A model generated the notes under the pieces. The model had not been told where the DNA came from. It was given only the letters and a program-made list of their open reading frames with translations, and did no database searches. From Serripes groenlandicus (lineage: Eukaryota; Mollusca; Bivalvia; Cardiida; Cardiidae): a DNA stretch of 64,000 bases. This document shows positions 50,951 to 62,228 of this stretch, piece by piece. The stretch lies in assembly GCA_031761405.1 (NCBI GenBank), contig JASEVX010000005.1, positions 36,719,198-36,783,197 of the forward strand, given 5' to 3'. The first letter of the stretch is position 1, and the number at the start of each line of letters is the position of its first letter. Both the position numbers and the translations under genes were made by a program.

Positions 50951-51115
50951 GATGAGTATAGTACATAATAGATAAACTTGGTTAGAGAGCTTTAACAATT
51001 TACACTAGAGGTTCAGAAGTCATGTGATTATATATCTTGTCCCCTCTGTAACTATTGAACCGATCGAAGGATCGAGGTGTATTAACCATATTGAGATAAT
51101 GAGCGTAGTACATAA
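50951..51115. other. Intron spacer
   Basis: AT-rich. It contains GTACATAATA at 50961 and again at 51107, so short flanking direct repeats frame the left side of the next element. Confidence 0.35.
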
Positions 51116-52100
51116 TAATACCCCCAATAAACGAAGTTTAGAGGGGATATATTGGAGTCACCCTATGGTTGGTCGATCGGTCGGTCAGTCAGTTGGTCCG
51201 TTGCAATTTTAATTATCTGGAGCATAACTTTAAAACTAACTTTTGGAATTTAATAACACTTCATACGATGATACAACACATTGAGAGGAAGTGCGGTCTA
51301 TAGGAACCATACCTCTACTTAACTTAATTACAGAGTTATTGCCCTTTGTTACTTTTTTTTGTCCGCAGAATTACTTAATAACTAATAGATGTAATCTAAT
51401 AAAACTTTATACACTGGTAGAGCACAATGAGAGAAAGTGCAGTGTACAAGAACCATAACTCTAATTTACATGATTACAGAATAATTGCCCTTTGTTACTT
51501 TTTCTTGTGCTTAACAATGTCTGGAGCATAACTTTTAAACTAATTGTTGGAATTTAATAAAACTTCATACGATGATCCAACACATTGAGAGGAAGTGCGG
51601 TGTACAGGAACCATAACTCTATTTTACCTAAATACAGAGTTATTGCCCTTTGTTACTTTTTCTTGTGCGGAGAATTTCTTAATAACTAATAGATGGAATC
51701 TAATAAAACTTCATACAATGGTAGAGCACAATAAGAGGAAGTGCAGTGTACAAGAACCATAACTCTACTTTGCATAATTACAGAGTTATTGCCCTTTGTT
51801 ACTTTTTGTTGAGCATAGAATAATTTCAAAACTACTGGATGGAATTTAATAAAACTTTATACTATGATACAACACATTGAAAGGAAGTGCATGCAGTGAA
51901 CAATAACCATAACTCTATTTTAGCTAATTACAGATTTATTGCCCTTTGTTTCATTTTCTTGTTCGTAGAATAATTTTCATCGCCCTTCCTTACTTTTTTC
52001 TTTGTCCGTAGGTTATCTTTTAACCTACGAGTTGAAATTTAAGTTGGGGTTTCTTAATATTCCAATACCTTTCCTATGAGGGCGATGTTCGGGGGTATTA
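51116..52100 (+). mobile_element. Element with TAATACCCCC ends and five ~160-bp tandem units
   Basis: TAATACCCCC (51116-51125) and GGGGGTATTA (52091-52100) are inverted ends. After GGGGATATATTGGAGTCACCCTATGGTTGGTCGGTCGGTC, five units repeat: GGAGCATAACTT...GGAATTTAATAAAACTTCATACGATG..ACAACACATTGAGAGGAAGTGC...TTACAGAGTTATTGCCCTTTGTTACTTTTTCTTGT. No ORF. A shorter relative is at 53432-53870. Class uncertain. Confidence 0.65.
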
Positions 52101-52777
52101 ATCACATTCAGTGATAGTTCTAGTTTAGATAACTCTGTTCATAGTCAGGGGTTAAACAATCATTTGATTATAATCTTCTCAATTCTGTTTTTAATTGATG
52201 GAAGGATGTGTAAATAACTTGACAGTTATGTTGACCATAATGTAAATGTGTTCAGAGTTTCAGTTTCAGCTTGCTTGGTTTATAGTCAAGATAACAGCAG
52301 TGGTCCAGAGGTCAAGTGACCATCTTTTTATTCAACCTTTAATAGTTGAAACGATTGAAAGAATTTGTCAGATATTGACAAAATTGAGACAGAGCACATG
52401 ATTCAACACGCTTGGTTGAATGTCAGGTTCACACTTGGAATTAACATACATGTGATTAAATATGTTGTCCTCTCCGTAATAGTTATTGTGCTGTCTGTCT
52501 GTAAAGTAGAAAGACACTGAGGAATTACTTCTCCGATGTCTATCTGTCTGTCCATCTCGCTTACTTGGTCATGTCTTTGTTTCTGTTTGGAAGATTCACT
52601 TCAAAGTTCAAACAGTCATATCTTGTGATAAAAAAAATGGAACAATACTAGGAACATAATTCTAGTCAAGTTACATTTGTACTGATCTCCCCTTTTAAGG
52701 GTTTTTCGCACCTATAAATCAACTTTTCCAGGTGACACATGTGTTCCAGGGAACGCTCTTGTGTATGGATGAAGGGA
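52101..52777. other. Intron sequence with weak repeats only
   Basis: No gene. Phrases such as GGTTAAACAATCATTTGATTATAATCTTCTC and TACATGTGATTAAATATGTTGTCC recall the flank of the preceding element (GTGATTATATATCTTGTCC), suggesting decayed relatives. Confidence 0.35.
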
Positions 52778-53368
52778 TTTTTAGCTCACCTATGCACGAA
52801 GTGCAAAGTGAGCTATTGTGATCACATTTTGTCCGGCGTCCGTCCGTCGTCAGTCGTCCGGCGTGCGTCGTCAACATTTCAGCTTGTTAACACTCTACAG
52901 GCTACATTTTGCATCCAACCTTCATGAAAGTGTATCAGAACATCCATCTCCATCAAATCTTGGACAAGTTCGAAACTGAGCCATATGAGGTCAAAAACGA
53001 GGTCACTAGGTCAAATTGAAGCGAAATCTTGTTAACACTCTGGAGGCCACATTTTCAACTTGAGCATGTTGAAACTTTATCAGAATGTTTGTCTTGATGA
53101 TATGTAGCTCAAGTTTGAACATGGGTCATGTTGGGTCAAAAAGTAGGTCACTAGGTCAAATTGAAGGAAAATCTTGTTAACACTCCAGAGGCCGCAAATT
53201 TTGCTTCAGCAGTTTGAAATTTTGTCAGAATGTTTGTCTTAAAAATAGGTCAAGTTCGAATATGGGTCATATTGGGTTAGAAACTAGGTCACTAGGCCAA
53301 ATTGTTTTGCATTGCAGTACATTGTATAATTAAGGTGAGCGATCCAGGGCCATCATGGCCCTCTTGTT
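52778..53368 (+). mobile_element. Helentron-like element, complete
   Basis: 5' TTTTTAGCTCACCTATGCACGAAGTGCAAAGTGAGC; (GTCCGTC)n stretch; three modules GGTCACTAGGTCAAATTGAAG..AAATCTTGTTAACACTC.GGAGGCC...GAAA.TTT.TCAGAATGTTTGTCTT; 3' AGGTGAGCGATCCAGGGCCATCATGGCCCTCTTGTTT. 591 bp with both ends clear; the best reference copy of this interior type. Confidence 0.82.
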
Positions 53369-53431
53369 TAAGTCATAAGACTTGAGAATTCGACATGCTT
53401 GTTTCACAGTAGGGGTTAAATGTTAATTATA

Positions 53432-53870
53432 AAGTTTGAAGGGGGTATATTGAAATCACCCTGTGGTCGGTCGGTGTGTTTAATTGTCGGTCCGTTGCAA
53501 TTTTCCTTGTCCGGAGCATAACTTGAAAAATACTAGATGGAATTTAGTAAATCTTCGTAAGATAATACAACACAGTGAGAGGAAGTGCAGTGTACAAGAA
53601 CTATAACTATATTTCACCTTGTTACAGAGTTATTGCCCTTTGTCCCTCAGCATAACTCAAATAATTATAAAATTTATTGATTGCCATGTAAGCCTGTGCA
53701 GTGCACAACACTTAAAAGGGCTTTATTTTCTAATTTTAAGAAAGACAATCGAAAAATGAACATATTAAGAATAACCCGATCCACAACATTTTCAATTTAA
53801 GGTTGGGTTTCTATATAGTTAACTACCATTTCCTATCAGGGCGGCGTTCAGGAGTATTACTCACAGTGAT
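53432..53870 (+). mobile_element. Shorter relative of the 51116-52100 element
   Basis: GAAGGGGGTATATTGAAATCACCCTGTGGTCGGTCGG, one internal unit (GGAGCATAACTTG...TTACAGAGTTATTGCCCTTTGT), then TTTCCTATCAGGGCGGCGTTCAGGAGTATTACTCACA. Confidence 0.6.
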
Positions 53871-53986
53871 AGCTCTAGTTTTATTAGTCGGCTCCCTGTA
53901 GTGCAGATATACTCCATCATCTGTTCTTCTGTATGCATTCATTGGTCATAACATTTTATCTGTTCTGCTGATTTGTTTTAAACATG

Positions 53987-54256
53987 CACGCGGGCTGTCA
54001 ATCCAGGGGTTGTGAGTTCGAATCACAGCTCGGCCAACTTTCTTTCCGAGGATTGACAAAAGTCAATGCGACAAGCATCGTTCGTCTTCCACCAATGGGC
54101 TTAGTCTATGTGGAAAAGCAGCCAGTTGCTTGGGAAGATTGTTGTGTGTACTGGTGTGAGAAAACCAGGAAATGCATGAGTAGGTGAACTTGCCGCCGTG
54201 ATATAACTGAGAAATTGTTAAAAACGGCATTAAACCCCAATCAATCAATCAATCAA
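53987..54256 (+). mobile_element. 5'-truncated SINE with clean target duplication
   Basis: Starts CACGCGGGCTGTCAATCC, about 35 bp into the head of the 5198 copy, so the A box is missing and only the B box (GTTCGAATCAC) remains. The body and GGCATTAAACCCC(AATC)n tail are intact. Perfect 10-bp duplication TTTAAACATG at 53977-53986 and 54257-54266. Confidence 0.85.
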
Positions 54257-54479
54257 TTTAAACATGGAACAATGATACCTGCTGATCTCCCCTTGTCAAT
54301 TATTCAATATATGAAGGTTTTTTTTACTAATTTTCGAATGTATTAACTTCAAACTTGGTGTGAATGTAGCTTATGACTGCAGATAATTCTAATATGCATG
54401 CTATTGGGATCATCCTGTTACCTGATTGTGTGGTGCATCATATGTTCAACAATTTCTTAATATCTCATCACTTAAACAA

Positions 54480-54900
54480 CTGTGTCCATTGCAGCCAAAC
54501 TTAACAGAAATGATCCTTTGTCGATCCTCTTAAAATTCTTCAAAACATTTAATAATTCAAAACTTTGGTTGCTGTGTCATCAGAAAGAGGAAAAAATGAC
54601 AAACTTTATAAACTTCTTTTCCTCTGAAACTGATTCCAGGATCATTTGGCAGAATTGTTTTTTAAGTGTCACCCTACAAGACTTGTTATAGCTTATTCAG
54701 GAATGCCCCTTTTTCAACTAGAAAATAACAGACTGGTGTTTGCTCCGTGGCGCTCTTGTTCGTTAAATCATCATGAAAAGTCTTCAGAACATTCATCTCA
54801 ATCATATCTAGGCCAAGTTTATAACTGGGTCACATGTGATAAAAAATTGGGGCACTTGATCGACAGACCACAATCTGTATGATCGCTAACTGTAAGGCAG
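54480..54900 (+). mobile_element. Degraded Helentron-like interior
   Basis: Two decayed interiors: AACAGAAATGATCCTTTGTCGATCC..TTGGTTGC.G..TCATCAGAAAGAGG and AACATTCATCTCAATCATATCTAGGCCAAGTTTATAACTGGGTCA. No termini. Confidence 0.45.
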
Positions 54901-55048
54901 GGAAACACATGACTTCGTTGTCTTCTGTCATTCAAACCTGGCATTAATTGGTCGTAAATTTCTGTGTGGCAGATTCACTTCAAAGTTGCGACATTCATAT
55001 GTTGTGTTCAGAAGAAAGAAACATAATACTAGTTAACTATTTCCTTTT

Positions 55049-55616
55049 TTTAGCTCTACTGGCCAAAGGCCAGAAGGGCTTATGTCGTGGCGATTTTTCC
55101 GTCGTCCGTGCGTGCGTCTGTGCGTCTGTCTGTGCGGCCGTCCGTAATTAATTTATTGTTAACACGATACAGTCTTCACTTTTGATTGATCTCAACCAAA
55201 CTTATACAGTAGTTGGATATCCATGAGAGCTCAGTTTCTTTTGAAAACCAGCCTGATCCGCCCATGCATGACTGGATTATGGCCCTTGAAATTGTCAAAA
55301 TTGCTATAAAAGAGCTTGTTAACACGATAGTCTTCACTTTTGATTGTATCTCAACCAAACTTTTACAGTAGTTAGATATCCATGAGAGTTTGGCTCATTT
55401 CTAAGAAACAGCCAGATCTACCCATGCATGGCTGGATTATGGCCCTTGAAATTGTCAAAATTGCTATAATACAGCTTGTGAACACAATAGAGCTTCCATT
55501 TACTATCTGATCTTCACCAAACTTAGATGGTATTTGAATATTGATGACATATTGGTTCCTTTTGAAACAAGCCAGATCAATGCAAGTAGAGCATATGCTC
55601 TCATGGGACTCTTGTT
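55049..55616 (+). mobile_element. Helentron-like element, TGGCCAAAGGCCA family, complete
   Basis: 5' TTTAGCTCTACTGGCCAAAGGCCAGAAGGGCTTATGTCGTGGCGAT, identical in layout to 39245-40012; three interior units; 3' GAGCATATGCTCTCATGGGACTCTTGTTTT. Confidence 0.75.
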
Positions 55617-56405
55617 TTAAGCTCACCTGAGCATGAAGTTCTAATGTGAGCTATTGTGACCACATTTTTGTCCGCAGTCTGTTCTCAAAATTACCTTGTG
55701 AACACTCTACAGGCCACATTTAGCATCCAAACTTCATGGAAGTTTATCAAAACATACATATCCATCAAATCCTGGCAAAATTAGAAACGGTGTCATGTGA
55801 GGTCAAAAACTAGGTTAAACGGTCGAATTGAAGGAAACTCTTGTTAACACTCTTGAGGCTGAATTTTTAATTTTAGCATGATGGAACTTTGTTAGGATAA
55901 TGGTCTTGATGATATCTAGGCTAAGTTTGAATATGGGTCATGTTGGGGGCAAATACTATGTCATAAGGTAAATTGAAAATAGTGTTAACACTCTATAGCC
56001 CCACATTGTTCTTTTGAACAGTTTGAAACTTTGTCATAGTAATTGTCTTAATGATTTCTATCCAAGTTCAAATATTGGTCATATTGGTTTAAATACTAGG
56101 TCACTAGGTCAAATTGAAGGAAAATCTTGTTAACAATCTGGAAGCCGTATCTTTTAACTTGAGCACATTGAAACTTTGGCGGAATTGGTGTTTTGGTGAT
56201 ATCTACGTAAAGTTTGAATACCAGTTTTGCCCAGTTAAAAACTAGGTCAATAGGCCAAATTGAAGGAAAATCTTGTTTACACTCTGGAAGCCATATTTTA
56301 TAGCTAGTTGAATATTATCAGAATGATTGTCTTGACGATATCTAGGCCAAGTTCGAATATGGGTCAAAATAAGGGCACTAGGCCAAATTGAAGGGGCCTC
56401 TTGTT
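55617..56405 (+). mobile_element. Helentron-like element, 3' end decayed
   Basis: Begins at the last base of the previous copy with AAGCTCACCTGAGCATGAAGTTCTAATGTGAGC; four GGTCAAATTGAAGGAAAATCTTGTTAACA modules; ends AATTGAAGGGGCCTCTTGTT without a full hairpin. Confidence 0.65.
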
Positions 56406-57175
56406 AACAACAGTATTAGCTTACCTGATTTCCAATTTATCAATTTCAAACTTTGTTTGTAGGTAGCTTTTGACCTGCAGATGTACATTGCACAAAAATT
56501 ATAATTCTAGCAAACATTTTTGGAATGATCACCCTGTGTGCATTGGTTTCTGTTATTCATCAAAGCATTCATCTCCGTCAAATATTGGTCAAATTTATAA
56601 CTGGGTCAAAAACTAGGTCAAATTTTAGAAATAACATTTAGAACACTCTACACAGCACATTGTTTATCCAATCTTCATGAAAATTATCAGAACATTCATC
56701 AACATAACATCTTGTCCAAGGTCAAGATCATGTGAGGTCAGACATTAGGTGACTAGGTCAGTTTAATGAAAATATTTTCATTTTATTTCTGAACACTCTT
56801 GCATTGTTATTCAATTTTCATGAGAGTTCATTAGACATTAATTACCATCAAATTTATTTATTGTTCGAATCTAGGTAACAAGAGGTTAAAAACTAGTTAA
56901 CTCAAGTCATTTTTTTAAAACCCTTGAAATTGAAACTGGAGACGCGCCACACAGTTCACATATTCAAAAATAGACTTCTTAGGTGATCCAAAAGTGCTTT
57001 GACACTTTTCAATTTGGCGATTGATTGCAATTCATTAGAAAAACTTGTTAATTATTGTTGTTCAAAATAATTATGCTTCTATGTGTTACAAATTTAAAAT
57101 AATTTTCCAATAAATGCAGTAAAGCAGAAAAAGCACATACTGGATCTAAACGTAGTTTTCACTTTGATTTCACAG
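56406..57175. other. Last intron sequence before the NACHT exon
   Basis: 56406-56900 holds decayed Helentron-like phrases (AAACTAGGTCAAATTTTAG, CATCAACATAACATCTTGTCC). 56900-57175 is AT-rich and apparently unique, ending in the acceptor TTTGATTTCACAG. Confidence 0.4.
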
Positions 57176-59979
57176 AATTAAGGACAGAAATAATAGACCA
57201 TTATAAAGAAACTGGATGTTGTACCACGGCTGTACCAGCTCTGATGGATGGAAAAGAAGTCAATATAGATGAGATGTTTGTAATGCCATCAATGAGGGTC
57301 AGGAAAAATATGACAACTGGTACAAGAGGCAGTAGTGACGTCACTAAATTAACCCGTCAAGAAACTGAAGATGTTACAACAGACAATATTACAACAATAC
57401 ATGAGCTTTTCGAGAAGGATGGACAATCCTTTAGACGAATATGTATTTCTGGGGATGCCGGCCAAGGAAAGACGACTCTGTGTCAGAAGATAGTATCCAC
57501 CTGGTGTAAAGTCCATGGATATAATGAAAATATACCCAACACTAAACATCAGTTTCTGAAATCATTTGATTTGTTATTCTATCTACCTCTGAGAAATAAT
57601 AAATTATCAGATGTCATTGAAATGATTCAAACTGAGATAGTGAGAGATGATTCGCATAAAGCCTTGAAGCAAGTTCTGATAAAAGAATCAAAAAACTGTC
57701 TGATTATTCTTGATGGGCTGGATGAATGGCTGCCACCAGAAGACTGTAAGCACAAACTACCTTACATTGATCAAAGAGAAAAGTTTACTGTCCTGATAAC
57801 ATCAAGGCCCTGGAAACTTGAAGATCTGCGACTAAAGATGCATGAAATAGGACGAGAAGTTGAACTCAATGGGATAGAGAAAGACAAGCTTATAGAAGCT
57901 GTAGTAAATATCTTGAATAGCAAGTATGCCAAAAATAGAAAATGGAAATCTTTCAAGTATGCAGCAGATAGCAAAACCGTTTTGAATGAAACATATAAGA
58001 AGGTGAAACATCTGATAGATGTCCCAATCATTTTAACAGAGATGGTTTGTATGTGGTATGATGATGAAGAATTTGGTAACACTCGTGTAAAAATCTACAT
58101 TAAAATGTTGGATTATCTGTTTAATGTGGCAGACAGACGTCGTCAAAAGATGTTGGATTCAGCAAGGATGAGAGAACAAAGGTCAAATAATAAACAGCTA
58201 AACGATGTTTTCAAATGTTTTAGATTTTGTGATAAGTTCACTGAAATTTTATTCAAGCTCTCAGATTTAGCTTACCATACTCTGTTCAATGAAGAAAGGG
58301 ATAATTCTCTCGTTTTCTCTGATACAGTCACTAAAATATACAAGTTGGCAGGAAATGATGTGAAATTTTGTCTTTTTGTGGGAATACTCTCTCAAACAAA
58401 TCATCGAAGTAAAGCAAGATCACACACAAAGCGTATTTCTTTTCTACACAAGACTTTTCAAGAATTTTTAGCAGCCCTATATATTGCTTGTGGAGGAAAT
58501 GACGGAAGTTTTATTGAAATGTTACAAACATTGAAACATTTGGATGACGTATTTGAAATGTCGCAAGTGCTGATATTCTTGAGTGATCTAAGGCCTGACC
58601 TGATAGGTGATATAAGTCTTCATTTAGCACAGTTAACAGATAAGGACGAAAGGTTTCTGCAGTATAGACATACTATTAGGCCTGAACATTATATAATTGG
58701 TAGAATTCAGAAAATTATCTATAACTGTATTGTTGAAGTACCCGAACCCAGTATGTTGGACAATAAGGTTGAGTTGCGTGATTTTATTTTGATTAATACC
58801 GATTTTCCATTTACTGTTATTGCTCCTGATGAGAATTTTGAGGAGATTATCCCCTATGTGAATGTCAAGGGTATTAAGTCTTATGTTCAACAATTTGTTA
58901 AAGACATTGATAAGAGGATACAACTGATTGATTCTGACCTAGTAAAACTGTGTGTTTGCATTAGGTCACAAGAAGATATGGATTGGGTGACTAGTACAGT
59001 AGAGAGTTGTTGTTCATCTTTAACTTGTCTTAGTGTTCTCATATATGAAGGCGAGGAGAGAAATCTTATGAATATGAATAATTTTCTCACAGCACTACCT
59101 AAAGTAAATAATTTAACTTGTGTTGAATTGAAATCACCTGTTTTGATGAATCTTGCACATTCAGATATAGAGTATCTAGGGGAAATACTCTCAGAGAGAA
59201 CACAGTTACAGGACATCGGACTTGATAGTATTAGGTGTACAACATGTCAACAGGGACAATGTAATTATAGAATAAATCTGTTACATCACAAACAGTTACA
59301 ATATTTGAGATTACAGGAACTAGATGGGAATATTGTACTGAGTAATGAGGTTCCTGTAGACTTTTGTTGGATATGGAATGTAAAGTGTGCTGTGTCCATT
59401 CTAGATTCATTGAAGTCCTCCACAAATCTACAAGTGTTATTTGTTCGTGATGACAGGGATGATGATAATGACATGGATGATGATGACGACATGGATGATC
59501 ATGATGACATGAATGTTCTCAATAACACAGATGATGACATTCCACCGCATCACACCAATAGTATAACCAGTTCTACAACAACAGTACAGGATAATGAGAG
59601 GGATGTACATCCTACTCCATTATGTGTATCTAATGTACTGACTGAAGTTATACCAACATTAAAGAATTTAAGAACATTACAACTGTGTATAAATTTTAAA
59701 CAAAACATACTGAGATTATCTCCAGAGATGACAAGTCTGGAGAAAGTGATTTTTTTTAATGGTTCAATGACATTACAGTGCTTACAGTGTTTTATTGACA
59801 GTCTGTCCCAGACACAAGAAGTAGATGTATTTATATGTGGGATGTCGATCTGTCCTAAAGAAGATTTGTCTGCAGCACTAAAATACATCACAGACAGACA
59901 CCAAGCATTGCCACGTCGTCAATACAAAATAGCATGTAGAGACCTTAATGTTATATTTACCACCAGACCACCTCACTAA
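57176..59979 (+). CDS. Exon 6 (last coding): NACHT NTPase and LRR-like tail
   Basis: 2804 nt, enters in phase 1 and ends at TAA 59977-59979. The coding region continues upstream of the first Met at 57244 (LRTEIIDHYKETGCC...), so that Met is not the start. Numbered from it: Walker A GDAGQGKTT at 70-78, Walker B LIILDGLDEW at 153-162, sensor-like LITSRPW at 184-190, and the helical region FLHKTFQEFLAALYIA near 400-415 typical of NLR NACHT modules. Residues 590-911 contain irregular leucine-rich repeats (LTCVELKSP, LQYLRLQEL, LRTLQLCIN, LEKVIFFNG). An acidic insert of mostly Asp and Met (about 733-765) breaks this region. The protein should bind ATP and oligomerise on ligand sensing, probably in the cytosol. 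It is intact, with no stop or shift. Confidence 0.88.
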
Positions 59980-60300
59980 TTCAGTTCTCGTCTATGGATA
60001 AACTGTACCTTACTGAGTTAATCTTATAATCTGATTGAAAACTGTAAAATAGCACATCTGACAATTTGCATTATCGATTTGATACTGGTGTTTTATGACT
60101 CCTCAATTTCATTTAAAAACATTGTCGGAAAAGATGAAATTGCTCTAGGTTTGTGTTTCTTTCTACAAATGTATTCAATTTGGACGTGTCTCATAATGAC
60201 ATTTTGTATGAGAGGTGTTAACATAGAGATATCACAATAATGAGCTAACTAGCTATATCTTGAGTGACTCAGTTAAGTAACATTGTAATAACAGGTTACT
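59980..60300. other. 3' flank of the host gene
   Basis: Probable 3' UTR start; no AATAAA seen close by. A MITE-like phrase (AAAACATTGTCGGAAAAGATGAAATTGCTC) lies at 60116-60147. Confidence 0.4.
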
Positions 60301-60850
60301 AGCAGTTCTGATTGATATCTAACAGATTACATTATGAATGTATCTGTCTCTTCTAGTCTTGGATATAAAACTTCCAAATTGTAAAACTGGGTGAAAGCAG
60401 TTCTGATTGATATCTAACAGATCACATTATGAATGTACCTGTATCTTTTAGTCTCGGATATAAAACTTTCAAAATGTAAAACTGGGTGAAAGCAGTTCTG
60501 ATTGATATCTAACAGATCACATTATGAATGTGTCTGTATCTTTTAGTCTCGGATATAAAACTTCCAAATTATAAAACTGGGTGAAAGCAGTTCTGATTGA
60601 TATCTAACATACCTGTACCTGTATCTTTTAGTCTCGGATATAAAACTTCCAAAATGTATAACTGGTTGAAAGAAGTTCTGATTGTCTACAAATATTCAGA
60701 CAGATCGTTCATGTTAATCTAAAATATAAAACTTCAAAGACGTAAAACTGGGAGAAAGCAGTTCTGAACTATATCTAACAAATTACATTATGAATGTATC
60801 TATATCTTTTAGTCTCGTATATAAAACTTCCAAAACGTTAATCTAAAATG
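60301..60850 (+). repeat. 95-bp minisatellite, six units
   Basis: Units start AGCAGTTCTGATTGATATCTAACAG at 60301, 60396, 60491 and 60586 (exactly 95 bp apart), then 60671 and 60756 (85-bp units). Each contains TTTTAGTCTCGGATATAAAACTT and AAAACTGGGTGAA. Four central units are very similar; the last two have diverged. Confidence 0.9.
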
Positions 60851-60900
60851 TATCATATTTATTCAGTTTATACCTTCAACTTCAACTTTCATAACAGGTC

Positions 60901-61115
60901 GATTACCGATGGCTCAGTTTGTAATAATGCAGCCTGTCGATCCAGGGGTTAGAAGTCTGAATCCCGGCTTGGCCATTCAATCTATTCTACGGTTGACAAC
61001 AGTTATTGTGACTAACAGCATTCGTCATCTACCAATGGACTAATAGTCTTTGTGGAAAGGTATAGCCAGTCTTCTGGGAAGAATGTTATAGGGAGTAGAT
61101 GGGTAGGTGAACTGG
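60901..61115 (+). mobile_element. Old tRNA-derived SINE
   Basis: GATTACCGATGGCTCAGTTTG head, B-box relic AAGTCTGAATCCCGGC, GGTTGACAACAGTTATTG, ATCTACCAATGGACTAATAGTC, GTATAGCCAGTCTTCTGGGAAGAATG, GGGTAGGTGAACTGG. Same order as 5198-5496 with many changes; tail lost. Confidence 0.65.
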
Positions 61116-61248
61116 TTATGAAACATCACTAAAGTACTGGTGAAATGGAGTCGATCTCCATTCTGTAAATAGACCTACAGATGACAAATCTGTTAAATTA
61201 ACTCTGTATATTTGTATTGATTCGTTTACATATATATAAATATACGAA

Positions 61249-61471
61249 CCCTTTCCCACGTACAACAAAATCTGCAGCAGACGGATTTCCCTTCATACTT
61301 GCAAAAGATATGGAAAATCTCTATAAATGAAAGTATGAGTATGTAGTATAGTTGAAAACATTGTGGCAAAAGGAGAATTTGTTAATTATGAGCATTTTCT
61401 TTTTTGTTGCAATGAATTCAAACGTCTTCTGCTTCATAGACATCAAAATGCGTCTGTATGTGGTAAAGGAC
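61249..61471. mobile_element. piggyBac-type MITE, decayed
   Basis: Left AACCCTTTCCCACGTACAAC and CTGCAGCAGACGG; centre ATTGTGGCAAAAGGAGAATTTG; right AAAATGCGTCTGTATGTGGTAAAGGAC. TTAA targets no longer intact. Confidence 0.55.
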
Positions 61472-61479
61472 ACAATATG

Positions 61480-62100
61480 AAACTCTTTGAAAAGTCTACT
61501 CTCAGTACATCTGGGGAGTATTTGTAATAGTTGGAAAAGGGAAATGTTTGATACAGAGTTGAAATGTGTGGGAAAAGGAGGAAGTGTGCAGTGTTTCCTC
61601 GTTCGTACAATAATTGTCCTAGTTGTCAACTCCAGGAGTGTCATCATTCTGTAATAAGGAATGGGTTTAATGTTACTTGATTCACTTCTGAGAGTTTTAA
61701 TGTTGTTGTGTTCAGCTTTTTCACTACATGTGTGTTTATGCTAACTACCAAGGATAATATATGTCTGAAACACGGTCACTTCATCTTTTCCCTGATAATT
61801 GCATGTGGTTTTTTATATGAGAAATTTCCCGGAATGGTAGTTTTTAAATCACCTGAGTGGACAATATGAAATTGTTAAGGCATCTCCTCTCAACACATCT
61901 GGGGAGTAATTAAGATAATTTAAAAAAAATGTAACTATACTTTTGCTATAGAGTTGGTTGATGTCAGTGTTGGGAAAGGAGGAATATATTTTTGCAACAC
62001 AGTCACTTCACCCTTTTCCTGCTTTACTTGTTTACATTTAGTTTTCAATACAATATCAATAAGATGAGAAATTTCCTAGAATGATATCAAATAATCAAAA
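61480..62100. repeat. Degenerate tandem duplication (~380 bp)
   Basis: Landmarks occur twice in the same order: ACATCTGGGGAGTA at 61509 and 61898, TTGGGAAAGGAGGA-like at 61570 and 61972, AACACGGTCACTTCATC-TTTCC at 61768 and 61997, GATGAGAAATTTCC at 61817 and 62063. Heavily diverged. Confidence 0.5.
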
Positions 62101-62228
62101 TTATACCTCCAATTTTCATACTTAAATATGTTTACCACATAAATAAAGCATAATAAGTATAGGAACATTAATGACACATTTAGTAGGTTTCATCTAGTTG
62201 CAAATCTCATTATTTTGAAATACTGTAT

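Larger units (their letters stand above)
7969..59979 (+). other. Host gene model: HEPN_DZIP3 - coiled coil - NACHT - LRR-like
   Basis: Six exons on the + strand join without a frame conflict: 8011-8661, 33851-33934, 41393-41512, 49975-50140, optional 50365-50445, 57176-59979. Intron phases are 0, 0, 0, 1, 1. Coding length is 3825 nt (1274 aa) or 3906 nt (1301 aa) with the cassette. All junctions are GT-AG. The product combines a HEPN domain of the DZIP3 type with a NACHT NTPase and an LRR-like tail, an NLR-like architecture used in innate immune sensing; an immune role here is inference. Introns total about 48 kb and are filled with repeats. The first coding exon is preceded by an acceptor (AG at 7967-7968), so the promoter and a 5' UTR exon lie upstream and were not identified. 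No polyadenylation signal was found close after the stop. Confidence 0.72.

Noticed and set aside
59231..59891. Minus-strand ORFs under the 3' part of the NACHT exon (Ser-rich and others)
   Set aside because: They mirror the Asp-rich and LRR-like coding sequence of a long intact + strand frame.
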